From NCBI RefSeq assembly GCF_014648895.1, contig NZ_BMRZ01000009.1:62001-126000 (forward strand): DNA of 64,000 nt, written 5' to 3'. Below are positions 42,536-51,655 of the stretch, piece after piece. The notes beneath the pieces were generated by a model. It searched no databases and had not been told where the DNA came from. It worked only from the letters and a program-made list of their open reading frames with translations. The DNA comes from Streptomyces tanashiensis. GTDB taxonomy: Bacteria > Actinomycetota > Actinomycetes > Streptomycetales > Streptomycetaceae. A program made the position numbers and the translations under genes. Every line of letters begins with the position of its first letter. Position 1 is the stretch's first letter.

Positions 42536-43930
42536 ATGAACCTCGGCGTGCGCTGGACCCTGCACGGCGACGGGAGAACACCGGCTCCTGGAGCCGTCGT
42601 CCGCCCGGACGAACGGCTCTCCTGGCCCCGTACGGCCGGCCTCGGCGCCCAGCACGTCGTCGCGATGTTCGGGGCGTCCTTCGTCGCCCCCGTCCTCATG
42701 GGTCTGGACCCGAACCTGGCGATCATGATGTCCGGCGTCGCGACCGTGATCTTCCTGCTCGCGACCCGTGGCACCGTGCCGTCCTACCTGGGCTGCTCGC
42801 TCTCCTTCGTCGGCGTCGCCGCCGCCATCCGCGCGTCCGGCGGCACCAGCGCCACCGTGACGGGCGCGGTCCTCGTCGTCGGCGCGGTGCTCTTCCTGGC
42901 CGGTCTCGCCGTCCGGAAGTTCGGCGCCCGGATCATCCACGCGGCGATGCCGCCGATCGTGACCGGCGCGGTCGTCATGCTGATCGGCTTCAACCTGGCG
43001 CCGGTGACCGCGTCGACGTACTGGCCTCAGGACCAGTGGACGGCCCTGCTCGTGATGCTGTTCACCGGTCTCGCCGTGGTCTGTCTGCGCGGCTTCTGGT
43101 CCCGGATCGCGATCTTCCTCGGTCTGGTCTTCGGCTACGCGATCTCCTGGATCTTCGACCTCGTCTTCGGGAAGATCCACTCGATGTCCGCGAGCGGTCA
43201 GGTCACCGACCACTGGCGGCTCGACCTCTCCGGCGTCGCCCAGGCCGACTGGGTCGGCCTGCCGTCCTTCCACGCCCCGAGCTTCGAGTGGTCCGCCATC
43301 CTGGTCGCGCTGCCCGTGGTCATCGCCCTGATCGCGGAGAACGCCGGACACGTCAAGGCCGTCGGCGAGATGACCGGCGACAACCTGGACGACAAGCTCG
43401 GCACCGCGATCGCCGCCGACGGCGCCGCCTCGATGCTTTCGACCGCCGTGGGCGGCCCGCCGAACACCACGTACTCCGAGAACATCGGCGTCATGGCCGC
43501 CACCCGGGTCTACTCGACCGCCGCCTACTGGGCCGCCGCCGGCTTCGCACTGCTCTTCGGCCTCTGCCCCAAGTTCGGCGCGGTCGTCGCCGCGATCCCC
43601 GGCGGTGTCCTCGGCGGCATCACCGTCATCCTGTACGGCATGATCGGCCTGCTCGGCGCCCAGATCTGGATCAACGCCAAGGTCGACCTGCGCAACCCGC
43701 TCAACCTGGTCCCGGCCGCCGCGGGCATCATCATCGGCGTCGGCGGCGTGAAGCTGACCTTCACCGACACGTTCGAGCTGGGCGGCATCGCGCTCGGCAC
43801 GATCGTCGTCATCACCGGCTACCACGTGCTGCGGGCCTTCGCCCCGGCCCACCTCAAGACGCAGGAACCGCTCCTGGACTCCGGCACCAGCTCGTACGAG
43901 CCGAGCGCGGACGACGTGTCGAAGAACTGA
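42536..43930 (+). CDS. Uracil/xanthine permease (NCS2 family)
   Basis: The 464-residue membrane protein has the NCS2 signature region (ENAGHVKAVGEMTGDNLDD) with the conserved Glu, and VGGPPNTTYSENIGVMAATR with the second conserved Glu. The N-terminal half has the LGAQHVVAMFGASFVAP segment seen in UraA-type carriers. It takes up uracil or a related base with protons. Its start at 42536 (MNLGVRW) follows GGAGAACGGGAGCG. It is followed by a clear terminator. Confidence 0.9.
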   Translation: MNLGVRWTLHGDGRTPAPGAVVRPDERLSWPRTAGLGAQHVVAMFGASFVAPVLMGLDPNLAIMMSGVATVIFLLATRGTVPSYLGCSLSFVGVAAAIRASGGTSATVTGAVLVVGAVLFLAGLAVRKFGARIIHAAMPPIVTGAVVMLIGFNLAPVTASTYWPQDQWTALLVMLFTGLAVVCLRGFWSRIAIFLGLVFGYAISWIFDLVFGKIHSMSASGQVTDHWRLDLSGVAQADWVGLPSFHAPSFEWSAILVALPVVIALIAENAGHVKAVGEMTGDNLDDKLGTAIAADGAASMLSTAVGGPPNTTYSENIGVMAATRVYSTAAYWAAAGFALLFGLCPKFGAVVAAIPGGVLGGITVILYGMIGLLGAQIWINAKVDLRNPLNLVPAAAGIIIGVGGVKLTFTDTFELGGIALGTIVVITGYHVLRAFAPAHLKTQEPLLDSGTSSYEPSADDVSKN

Positions 43931-43952
43931 GTGATTCGCCCGTTCTGGGTAA

Positions 43953-43985
43953 GCCGGGCCCGATGAGTTCCCTCCCGGGCCCGGC
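43953..43985 (+). terminator. 10-bp hairpin behind the permease gene
   Basis: GCCGGGCCCG (43953-43962) pairs perfectly with CGGGCCCGGC (43976-43985) across a 13-base loop, 23 bases behind the stop codon. Confidence 0.7.
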
Positions 43986-44003
43986 TGCTGGGAGCCTGCC
44001 CCC

Positions 44004-44723
44004 ATGGCGCAGACCCAGCAGATCGGGCAGCAGATCGGACCGCGCATCGGCCAGTTCGTCGCGGTCGACCCCGTGGTGGACCGGATGCGGGCACTCCGCG
44101 CGGCCTGGCATCCGGCCGACGGGGTCGCCGTCTTCAACCGGGTCTACCTCACGGTCACCGAGGAGATCGGCCACGCCATCGAGGCGGGCACCTTCACCGA
44201 CCGGCGGGCCGCCGCCACCCTCGACGTACGGTTCGCCGAGCGCTATCTCGCGGCGGTCGACGCCGTCACCACCGGCCGCCCCGCCCCCGCCTGCTGGCGG
44301 CCCCTCTTCCACTACCGGCGGCATCCCGGCGTACGGCCGCTGCAGTTCGCGCTCGCCGGGATCAACGCCCACATCGGCCACGACCTGGCGCTCGCGGTGG
44401 TCGACGCCTGCCGGATCCTGGACTGCGCCCCGGCCGACCTGGAGGACGAGTTCGACCGGGTCGGCGACATCCTCGTCCTCCTGGAGGAGCGCATCCGGGA
44501 GGAACTGATGCCGGGCCCGGACCTCCTGGAGATCGCGGACCCGCTGACACATCTGCTCGGCTGCTGGAGCCTGGACCGGGCCCGCGACGGGGCCTGGCTC
44601 GCCGCCCGCTCGCTCTGGCAGCTGCGGCGGCTGCCCGACCTGGCCGAGGAGTTCACCGAACGCCTCGACCGGTCGGTGGGCCTGGTGGGGCGGATGCTGC
44701 TCACGCCCCTGACCAGGCCCTGA
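44004..44723 (+). CDS. DUF5995-family protein
   Basis: The 239-residue soluble protein has the layout of DUF5995 proteins (VVDRMRALRAAWHPADGVAVFNRVYLTVTEE; then FALAGINAHIGHDLALAVVDACR). The histidines in this second stretch could bind metal. It lies directly after the terminator of the permease gene, with a Met start at 44004. It converges on the amine oxidase gene, only 6 bases apart. The function of the family is not known. Confidence 0.75.
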   Translation: MAQTQQIGQQIGPRIGQFVAVDPVVDRMRALRAAWHPADGVAVFNRVYLTVTEEIGHAIEAGTFTDRRAAATLDVRFAERYLAAVDAVTTGRPAPACWRPLFHYRRHPGVRPLQFALAGINAHIGHDLALAVVDACRILDCAPADLEDEFDRVGDILVLLEERIREELMPGPDLLEIADPLTHLLGCWSLDRARDGAWLAARSLWQLRRLPDLAEEFTERLDRSVGLVGRMLLTPLTRP

Positions 44724-44729
44724 CGGGGA

Positions 44730-46427
44730 TCAGTCCTCCGGCAGCTCGACCGGGGCGATCTCGTCGTACACGTCGCCCGGACCCGGGTTGGTGCCGTCGG
44801 TCGCGCCGCCGAAGTGGTGCATCACGCCCCAGACCGCGTTGAGCGCCGTCTGCACCGCGCCCTCGGCCCAGCCGGCCGTCCAGGAGATGTCGTCGCCGGC
44901 GAGGAAGATGCCCCGCTTGTCCTCGGGCAGCCGGTCCTGCATGAAGTGCGTGAACAGGCGGCGCTGGTAGCGGTAGTGGCCCGGCAGGTTCGCCTTGAAG
45001 GCGCCCATGAAGAAGGGCTCGTTCTCCCAGGAGACCGTCACCGGGTTGCCGATGATGTGCTTCCGGATGTCGACCTTCGGGTAGATCTCGCCGAGCGACT
45101 TCAGCATGACCTCCATGCGCTCGCTCGCCGAGAGCGGCAGCCACTTCAGGCTGTCGTCGCACCAGGTGTACGAGAGGCAGATGACGGCCGGCTTGTCCGG
45201 GCCCTCGTCCAGGAGGTAGGTGCCGCGGGTCATCCGGTCGGTCAGCGTCATCGACATGACGTCCCGGCCGGTCTCCTCGTCCTTGTCCAGCCAGAACGGC
45301 CGGTCCACGGGCACGAAGAGCTTCGAGGACTCCATGTAGTGGGTGCGCTCGATCGCGGTCCAGTGGTCGATCGGGAACAGCGAGTCGTCGCAGGCGATCT
45401 TGGAGAGCAGCATCCAGGACTGGGCGGTGAAGATCGCCGCCTGGAAGGTGCGGATGTCGCCGGAGGCGTCGGTGACCGTGATCCGGTTGCCGGCGGTCCG
45501 GTTCAGCCGCGTCACGGCCGGCTTCGGGGCGCCCCCGTGCAGGGAGCTGAGCGAGGTGCCCTGCGCCCAGTGGACGATCTTCTCCGGCTCGCGCTCCCAC
45601 AGGCGCAGCGGCAGCTGCTGCGAGCCGCCGACGATGCCGCGGTGGTGGTCGTCGGCCTCGGTGTAGACGACGCGGAGGATCTCCAGGATGGAGTTCGGGA
45701 AGTCGGTGTCCCAGCCGCCGGTGCCGAAGCCGACCTGGCCGAAGATCTCGCGGTGCCGGAAGGACTTGAAGGCCTCGGACTCGCAGAGGAAGCCGTAGAA
45801 GGTCTGGTTGTCGAGCTTCTCGACGAGCTTCGACCAGATCTCGCGGATGCGCGGGACGTCGCGCTCGCGCATGGCCTGGTTCATGTCGGAGAAGTCGGCG
45901 CCCTCGTCCAGACAGGCGTTCCACGCGTTCATCACGTCGCGGTAGACCTGCGGGAGGTCGTCGACGGTGGTGGCGTAGTGCGACTCGCCCTTGAGGTCGA
46001 CGACGGTCGACGGCGTCGACTCGGCCAGCGGGTTCGGGAAGGGCTTGGTCTCGAGGCCGACCAGGTCGATGTAGTGCTGGAGCGCGGTCGAGGAGGGCGG
46101 GAAGCGCATGGCGCCCATCTCGGCGGTGAGGCCCTCGGTGCCGGTGCCCTCGAAGCCGACGGTGCGCAGCCGGCCGCCGATCTCGTCGGCCTCGTAGACG
46201 ACGGGCTTGAGGCCCATCTTCATGAGCTCGTACGCGGCGATGATGCCGGAGAGCCCGCCGCCGATGACGGCGACCTCGGTGCCGTGCTCGGTGGCCGGTA
46301 TCTGGCCGAGCCCGGCCGGGTGGGCCAGGAAGTCGTCGTAGGCGTACGGGAAGTCCGGACCGAACATGGTGATCGGCGGCTGGCCGTCGCTGTGGGGGAC
46401 GGCGGTCGTGGGCACCGTGGACGTCAT
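44730..46427 (-). CDS. Flavin amine oxidase (monoamine or L-amino-acid oxidase-like)
   Basis: The 565-residue protein has an N-terminal FAD-binding dinucleotide fold (VAVIGGGLSGIIAAYELMKMG, with the YEADEIGGRLRT segment) and a C-terminal FAD-binding motif with ISWTAGWAEGAVQTALNAVWG. It should oxidise an amine or amino acid and release H2O2 and ammonia. The 69-base gap after the nitrilase-family gene puts them in one operon. The next plus-strand gene is the DUF5995 protein, whose end nearly touches this one. Confidence 0.87.
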   Translation of the reverse strand: MTSTVPTTAVPHSDGQPPITMFGPDFPYAYDDFLAHPAGLGQIPATEHGTEVAVIGGGLSGIIAAYELMKMGLKPVVYEADEIGGRLRTVGFEGTGTEGLTAEMGAMRFPPSSTALQHYIDLVGLETKPFPNPLAESTPSTVVDLKGESHYATTVDDLPQVYRDVMNAWNACLDEGADFSDMNQAMRERDVPRIREIWSKLVEKLDNQTFYGFLCESEAFKSFRHREIFGQVGFGTGGWDTDFPNSILEILRVVYTEADDHHRGIVGGSQQLPLRLWEREPEKIVHWAQGTSLSSLHGGAPKPAVTRLNRTAGNRITVTDASGDIRTFQAAIFTAQSWMLLSKIACDDSLFPIDHWTAIERTHYMESSKLFVPVDRPFWLDKDEETGRDVMSMTLTDRMTRGTYLLDEGPDKPAVICLSYTWCDDSLKWLPLSASERMEVMLKSLGEIYPKVDIRKHIIGNPVTVSWENEPFFMGAFKANLPGHYRYQRRLFTHFMQDRLPEDKRGIFLAGDDISWTAGWAEGAVQTALNAVWGVMHHFGGATDGTNPGPGDVYDEIAPVELPED

Positions 46428-46496
46428 GGGGTACGGACTCCTTGCACGGAAAAAAGGGTGAGGCGGGGGAGGGTGGGGGCGGCGGCGCGGCCCGGT

Positions 46497-47303
46497 TCAG
46501 ACGAGGGGGCCGTAGAGACCCGGGCGCCGGTCGCGGAGGTAGGGGTTCTCCTCGCGGGAGGCCGCCAGGAACGCCGGGTCGACGTCGCCGAGGACGAGGT
46601 CCTCGCCGCGCCCGGCGCGGGCGCGGGCGGTGCCGTCGGGGCCGGCCAGGGTGGAGAGGCCGACGAACTCGAAGTCGCCCTCGGGGCCGGTCCGGTTGGC
46701 GTACGCGATGTACAGCTGGTTCTCGAAGGCGCGGACCGGCACCACGGACAGCGGGACGACCTCGGCGGGGTGCATGAGCGCGGTCGGTACGAGGAGGAGG
46801 TCCGTACCGGCCAGCGCGTGCGCCCGGACGTTCTCGGGGAACTCGACGTCGTAGCAGATCATCATTCCGACGGTGAGCCCGTCGAGCTCCGCCTGGACGA
46901 CGGCCCGGTCACCGGGGGTGAACCACTTCAGCTCGAAGTCCCCGAAGAGGTGGGTCTTGCGGTACCGCACCAGCGGGACGCCGTCGGCGCCGATGAGCTG
47001 CGCGGAGTTGTACAGGACCCCGTGGCGCTCGGTGTCCCGCTCCGGGTAGCCGTAGCCGACGGCCAGGCCGTGGCGCACGGCGATCGCCGCGACGGCGCGG
47101 GCGGAGGGGCCGTCGGCCGGCTCGGCGAGCCGAGCGATGTCGGCGCCGATGGCGTAGCCGGTGAGGAACAGCTCGGGGGCGAGCAGCAGGCTCGCGCCGG
47201 CGGCCGCGGCGCGGGCGGCGGCCTCGTCGAGGGCCTTGAGATTGGCGGCCACGTCACCGAGCTCGCCGGAGCTCTGGAGCAGGGCGGTGCGCAGCGCGGG
47301 CAT
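46497..47303 (-). CDS. Carbon-nitrogen hydrolase (nitrilase superfamily)
   Basis: This 268-residue enzyme has the catalytic triad Glu44 (LAPELFLTGY), Lys116 (YRKTHLFG) and Cys150 (MMICYDVEFPE). It should cleave an amide, nitrile or carbamoyl group. ATG 47303 (MPALRTALLQ) gives the expected beginning. It is the first gene of an operon with the flavin amine oxidase. Together with the permease and Lrp-type regulator nearby, it suggests an amino-acid or amine utilisation route. Confidence 0.9.
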   Translation of the reverse strand: MPALRTALLQSSGELGDVAANLKALDEAAARAAAAGASLLLAPELFLTGYAIGADIARLAEPADGPSARAVAAIAVRHGLAVGYGYPERDTERHGVLYNSAQLIGADGVPLVRYRKTHLFGDFELKWFTPGDRAVVQAELDGLTVGMMICYDVEFPENVRAHALAGTDLLLVPTALMHPAEVVPLSVVPVRAFENQLYIAYANRTGPEGDFEFVGLSTLAGPDGTARARAGRGEDLVLGDVDPAFLAASREENPYLRDRRPGLYGPLV

Positions 47304-47601
47304 CGGCGTTCCTCGGGGGTCGGAAGTGCGGGGAGAAGTACAAGGGGAAGACGTCAAAAACGGTACGGTTTCGCGCTCGGCCGGGACAAGGCGGCAGCGT
47401 TGCGGACCGACCGTCGAACCGTTGCGCGATCGGCGGCCGTGGCGTCGATTCGTTGCGTACGGCTCCGCCCGGGGGCGTAGGGCTCCCCCGCCGCGCGGCG
47501 GAGAAGAGGACCGTCCTGCGGCCCGACGCCCGGGCGCGGTCCGCGCGGAAGAGTGGTGCTCGTCCGGAAGACCCCCGGACGACCTGCCGAAAGGGACCAC
47601 G

Positions 47602-48156
47602 ATGAACCGCCGTACGAAGATCGTCGCCGTATCCGCCGCCGTTCTGCTGACCCTCGGAGCCGGGGGTGTCGCCGTCGCCCAGGGAGGAGACGGCGGGCAC
47701 GGGAACCACGGGGTCCGGGAGGCCGCCGCGCTGACCGGGACGGCCAAGCTCTACCGGCCGGCCGGGGACGACATCACGTTCAGCTTCGACGCGCACCTGG
47801 CGGCGAAGGACAACAAGGATCCGCAGGCCGCGACCGGCACCTTCCGCTTCAGCCACTACAAGAACGGGAAGGGCGGGTACGCGGTGGCGAAGGTCGACTG
47901 CCTCACCACGGGCGGCAAGGTGGCCGTGGTGACGGGCAAGGTGATCGAGACCGATGTGGACGCGTTCCGGAACAAGCGGGTCGGCGTCTCGGTGCACGAC
48001 GACGGCAAGCGCGACCGGCTGGGCTACAGCTGGGTCGGGAGCGAGACGAACCTGGAGGTCCCGCCGTGCCTGAGCGCGGCCCCCTTCGAGAAGGTGCTGC
48101 CCGGCACCGGTGACTTCAAGGTGCTGCCCTGGCAGCTCGACTACCCGACCGAGTAG
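47602..48156 (+). CDS. Secreted protein of unknown function
   Basis: The 184-residue product begins with a signal peptide (MNRRTKIVAVSAAVLLTLG, then GGVAVAQG) and has a mature part with LTGTAKLYRPAGDDITFSFD, ATGTFRFSHYKNGKGGYAV and VEVPPCLSAAPFEK-like segments. Two cysteines could form a disulphide. A beta-sheet fold is likely. No catalytic motif is seen. ATG 47602 follows GAAAGGGACC. It stands alone between the nitrilase and Lrp genes. Confidence 0.72.
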   Translation: MNRRTKIVAVSAAVLLTLGAGGVAVAQGGDGGHGNHGVREAAALTGTAKLYRPAGDDITFSFDAHLAAKDNKDPQAATGTFRFSHYKNGKGGYAVAKVDCLTTGGKVAVVTGKVIETDVDAFRNKRVGVSVHDDGKRDRLGYSWVGSETNLEVPPCLSAAPFEKVLPGTGDFKVLPWQLDYPTE

Positions 48157-48186
48157 ACCGCCCCACGGGGGTGGGCGGGCGGAGGA

Positions 48187-48212
48187 CGGTGCGGGAACCA
48201 CGGCCCGCACCG
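48187..48212 (+). terminator. Short hairpin behind the secreted-protein gene
   Basis: CGGTGCGGG (48187-48195) pairs perfectly with CCCGCACCG (48204-48212), loop 8 bases. It lies between convergent genes and could serve both strands. Confidence 0.6.
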
Positions 48213-48243
48213 CCCCGGCCGCCCGGCCGCTCCCGAGACACCC

Positions 48244-48699
48244 CTAGGCGGGCGAGCCCGAGGAGAAGCGCCGCAGCAGCGGCGAGAGCACCAGGACGGA
48301 CTTGGTGCGCTCCACGAAGGGCTCGCCCGCGATGCGTTCCAGGACGCGCTCGAAGTGGCGCATGTCCGAGGCGAAGACCTGGACGACGGCGTCCGCGTCA
48401 CCGGTGACGGTCGACGCGGACACCACCTCGGGGTACCGCTCCAGACCTCGCCGGATGTCGTCCGGCGAGGTGTTGTGGCGGCAGTAGATCTCGACGAACC
48501 CCTCGGTCTCCCAGCCGAGCGCCGCCGGGTCCACCCGTACGGTGAAGCCGGTGATGGCACCCTCGGCACGGAGCCGGTCCACGCGCCGCTTCACGGCGGG
48601 CGCGGAGAGTCCCACGAGCGAGCCGATGTCGGCGTAGCTGCGGCGGGCGTCTTCCGCGAGGGCGTGGACGATGCGTTCGTCGAGGTCGTTGAGTCGCAC
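48244..48699 (-). CDS. Lrp/AsnC-family regulator
   Basis: This 151-residue protein has the Lrp helix-turn-helix at the N-terminus (LNDLDERIVHALAEDARRSY to AVKRRVDRLRAEGAI) and a ligand-binding RAM domain (VEIYCRHNTSPDDIRRGLER to FVERTKSVLVL). It senses an amino acid. GTG 48699 gives the normal VRLNDLDERI start. The stop of the permease gene is 10 bases upstream, so both share a transcript. It probably controls the permease and the nearby catabolic operon. Confidence 0.9.
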   Translation of the reverse strand: MRLNDLDERIVHALAEDARRSYADIGSLVGLSAPAVKRRVDRLRAEGAITGFTVRVDPAALGWETEGFVEIYCRHNTSPDDIRRGLERYPEVVSASTVTGDADAVVQVFASDMRHFERVLERIAGEPFVERTKSVLVLSPLLRRFSSGSPA

Positions 48700-48709
48700 T
48701 ACGGGTGGA

Positions 48710-50173
48710 TCACTTCTGTTCGGATGCCAGGCGGGAGCGGCGAATGCCGTACAGGAAGTAGAACACGAGCCCGGCGGCCATCCATCCACCGAAGTACTGC
48801 CAGGTGGCGGCGTCGAGGCCGAACATGTTGTACACGCAGAAGACCAGGCCGAGGATCGGGAAGACCGGTCCGAGGGCCACCTTGAAGGTGCGCGGCATGT
48901 CGGGGCGGGTGTAGCGGAGCACGATGACCGCGATGTTGACCAGGCCGAAGGCGAAGAGCGTGCCGATGCTGGTGGCGTCGACGAGCTTGAAGAGCGGGAC
49001 GACCGAGGCCAGGACGGCGCAGAAGAGCGACACGATGACCGTGTTCACGCGCGGGGTGCCGGTCTTGCCGCTGACCTTGCCGAAGACCTTGGGGACCAGG
49101 CCGTCGCGGGACATGGCGAAGAGGATGCGGGTCTGCCCGTAGAGGACGGTGAGGACGACGCTGGCGATGGAGATGACCGCGCCGGCGGCGAGCATCGTGC
49201 CCCAGAAGGTCTGGCCGGTGACGTCGTTCATGATCGCCGCGAGCGTGGCCTCGGAGCCCGCGAACTCCTTCCAGTTCCACGCCCCGACCGCGACGGCGGC
49301 GACGAGGACGTAGAGGACGGTGACGATGAGCAGCGAGAGCATGATCGCGCGGGGCAGGTCGCGCTTGGGGTTCTTCGCCTCCTCGCCGGCCGTGGAGGCG
49401 GCGTCGAAGCCGATGTACGAGAAGAAGAGGCTGGCGCTCGCGGCGCCGACGCCGGTCATGCCGAGCGGCATGAAGTCCTTGTAGTTGCCCGACTTGAAGC
49501 CCATGAAGCCGATGGCGCAGAAGAGCACGAGCGCGGCGATCTTCACCACGACCATGATCGTGTTGACCACGGCGGACTCGCGGGCGCCGCCGAGCAGGAA
49601 GACCATCGCGAGCAGGACGACGATCAGACCGGGCAGGTTGATGTAGCCGCCCTCGCCCGGGGCCGAGGAGAGCGCGTCGGGGATGGTGACGCCGATGGTC
49701 CCGTCGAGCAGCTCGTTCAGGTACTCGCCCCAGCCGACGGCCACGGCGGCGACGGAGACGCCGTACTCCAGGACCAGACACCAGCCGCAGACCCAGGCGA
49801 CGAGTTCGCCCATCGTTGCGTACGCGTACGAGTACGAGGACCCCGCGACCGGGATGGAGCCGGCCAGCTCGGCGTACGAGAGAGCCGAGAACAGCGCCGT
49901 GAGACCGGCGATGACGAAGGCGATCGTGACGGCGGGACCGGCCTTCGGGACGGCGCCACCGAGGACGACGAAGATGCCCGTGCCGAGCGTGGCACCGATG
50001 CTGATCATGGTCAGCTGCCACATCGAGAGCGAGCGGCGGAGATTGCCACCCTCACCCTGGCCACCCTCCTCGACCAGGCGTTCCACCGGCTTGCGGCGAA
50101 CGAGAGCGCCGAGAGCGGAGGTCTTCGGGGTGGTCGTGTCGTCGACCGGTGGGGCTGCGCCTTGATCCAGCAC
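48710..50173 (-). CDS. Amino-acid permease (APC family)
   Basis: The 487-residue protein has 12 predicted helices and the APC beginning (SMWQLTMISIGATLGTGIFV, with the glycine-rich substrate-binding part), plus the later KNPKRDLPRAIM segment typical of cationic-amino-acid and YfnA-type carriers. It precedes the Lrp gene in the same direction. The long N-terminus (about 48 residues) is hydrophilic. It takes up an amino acid, identity unknown. A gap of 343 bases lies upstream. Confidence 0.88.
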   Translation of the reverse strand: MLDQGAAPPVDDTTTPKTSALGALVRRKPVERLVEEGGQGEGGNLRRSLSMWQLTMISIGATLGTGIFVVLGGAVPKAGPAVTIAFVIAGLTALFSALSYAELAGSIPVAGSSYSYAYATMGELVAWVCGWCLVLEYGVSVAAVAVGWGEYLNELLDGTIGVTIPDALSSAPGEGGYINLPGLIVVLLAMVFLLGGARESAVVNTIMVVVKIAALVLFCAIGFMGFKSGNYKDFMPLGMTGVGAASASLFFSYIGFDAASTAGEEAKNPKRDLPRAIMLSLLIVTVLYVLVAAVAVGAWNWKEFAGSEATLAAIMNDVTGQTFWGTMLAAGAVISIASVVLTVLYGQTRILFAMSRDGLVPKVFGKVSGKTGTPRVNTVIVSLFCAVLASVVPLFKLVDATSIGTLFAFGLVNIAVIVLRYTRPDMPRTFKVALGPVFPILGLVFCVYNMFGLDAATWQYFGGWMAAGLVFYFLYGIRRSRLASEQK

Positions 50174-50516
50174 TGCGGAGGCTCCTTATCGCTGCCTGTG
50201 GGGAAGGAGACGACCGCGGCGGTACGGGGGCATGCCGAAGCAGACCCACGGGGGAACGGAAACCGCCGAGCAGGCGGTCGCCGCCACTCCTGGTACGGGG
50301 CACGAGCCTAAGGGGCAGAGGTTCGCAGTCGTAATGCAGGGTTGTTGCGCAGTGCCGGATGATCATTGCGCGCTTCGGGCGCAGACGGGCAAACATTGCG
50401 CTCCCCCGCATGAATCGACACATCGGGGTGTGAACCGGCACGCGCACGCGTATGGACTCCTCATGCGCGATGACCGACGCTGCGAGCCCCTGACCGCCCC
50501 ACGATCGGAGGCCCCG
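50174..50516. promoter_or_regulatory. Promoter region of the permease-Lrp operon with three TTGCGC repeats
   Basis: This 343-base divergent gap holds TTGCGC at 50345-50350, 50366-50371 and 50396-50401, two of them within ATTGCGC. The spacing is 21 and 30 bases. Lrp-type proteins bind arrays of short sites, so these might be autoregulatory. No clear -10/-35 pair is seen. The rest holds nothing coding. Confidence 0.4.
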
Positions 50517-51509
50517 GTGCACTGGCTCGACCCGGCACCGTTCCTGCGCGGCACCGCCTGGCTGGACGGCGACCGGCCGGTACGCGCCGACCCCGACGAC
50601 CTCGAACGGCTGCCGTGGGACATCGCCGAGCGGGCCGCGCTGCCCATCGGCGTACGGATCGAGTTCACGGCCGCGCCCGGCACGCGCGCGGTGGAGCTCC
50701 GCTACCGGGCGGCCGTCCCGGAGCCCGGCGACCCCCTGCGCGCGCTGCGCCACTGCTTCGCCCTCTGGCAGGGCACCCGGCTCGTCGGCGAGACCTGCGC
50801 CGCCCCGGCGCCCGAGGCCGTCGTCACGCTCCCGCTGCCCCCGCGGGGCGGTGTCTTCACCGTCCACCTCCCGGAGGGCCAGGCGCCCGTGCCGCTCGCC
50901 TTGCGGGCCCTCGGCGGTGCCCTCTCCCCCGCCCCCGCCAGGCCCCGCTGGCTCGTCCACGGCGACTCGATCACCGAGGGCTGGTGGGCGACCCGCCCGG
51001 CGCACTCCTGGCCCGCCACGACGGGCCGGCTCCTCGGCCTCGACCCGGTCAACCTGGGGTACGCGGGCGGGGCCCGGGGCGAACTGCCCCTCGCCGAACA
51101 CCTGGCCCGGCTCCCGGGCGAGGTCATCACCCTCGCCTTCGGCACCAACTGCTGGTCACGGGTGCCCGCCACGGCCGACTGGCTCTACGCGACCGTCCGC
51201 GCCTTCGTCGGGCTCGTCCGCCGAGGCCATCCGTCGACGCCGCTCCTCATCGTCTCGCCGGTCCTGCGGCCGGAGGCCGAGCACACCCGCAACGCCCTCG
51301 GTGCCACGCTCACGGAGCTGCGCAGGGCCATGGAACGGGCGGGGCGGGACCTGGCGACGGAGGGCGACCCACACCTCCACGTCCTCCCGGGCCGCCCGCT
51401 GCTCGGCCCGGAACACCTGGCGGACGGGTTGCACCCGAACGACGCGGGGCATGCGCGCATGGCGCTGGCGGTGACGCACGCGCTGCGGGGGGCGCTGAAG
51501 CCCCAGTGA
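50517..51509 (+). CDS. SGNH/GDSL-family hydrolase
   Basis: The 330-residue protein has block I HGDSITEGW (nucleophile Ser near residue 149), a GxxN block (FGTNCW) and the Asp-x-x-His block DGLHPNDAGH near residues 303-306. A beta-sandwich region lies N-terminal of this domain. It is an esterase, probably acting on an acylated sugar or lipid. No signal peptide is seen. GTG 50517 has GGAGG 5 bases upstream; ATG 50463 is an alternative without a ribosome binding site. Confidence 0.85.
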   Translation: MHWLDPAPFLRGTAWLDGDRPVRADPDDLERLPWDIAERAALPIGVRIEFTAAPGTRAVELRYRAAVPEPGDPLRALRHCFALWQGTRLVGETCAAPAPEAVVTLPLPPRGGVFTVHLPEGQAPVPLALRALGGALSPAPARPRWLVHGDSITEGWWATRPAHSWPATTGRLLGLDPVNLGYAGGARGELPLAEHLARLPGEVITLAFGTNCWSRVPATADWLYATVRAFVGLVRRGHPSTPLLIVSPVLRPEAEHTRNALGATLTELRRAMERAGRDLATEGDPHLHVLPGRPLLGPEHLADGLHPNDAGHARMALAVTHALRGALKPQ

Positions 51510-51601
51510 GGACCGCGGCCGTGTGGGGTCCGCCCCGCGGCGGGTTCGCGCCCGTGGGCGGCGCCCACGCGCCCCCCGTGTGGGCGATCGTCCCCAACGG
51601 C

Positions 51602-51638
51602 CCGTGGGCCCCCGGGAACGAGTCCCGGGGGCCCACGG
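51602..51638. terminator. 15-bp perfect hairpin between convergent genes
   Basis: CCGTGGGCCCCCGGG (51602-51616) pairs perfectly with CCCGGGGGCCCACGG (51624-51638), loop 7 bases. It serves the SGNH-hydrolase gene and the GuaB1 gene. Confidence 0.8.
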
Positions 51639-51655
51639 CGTGCGGCTAGGAGCGA

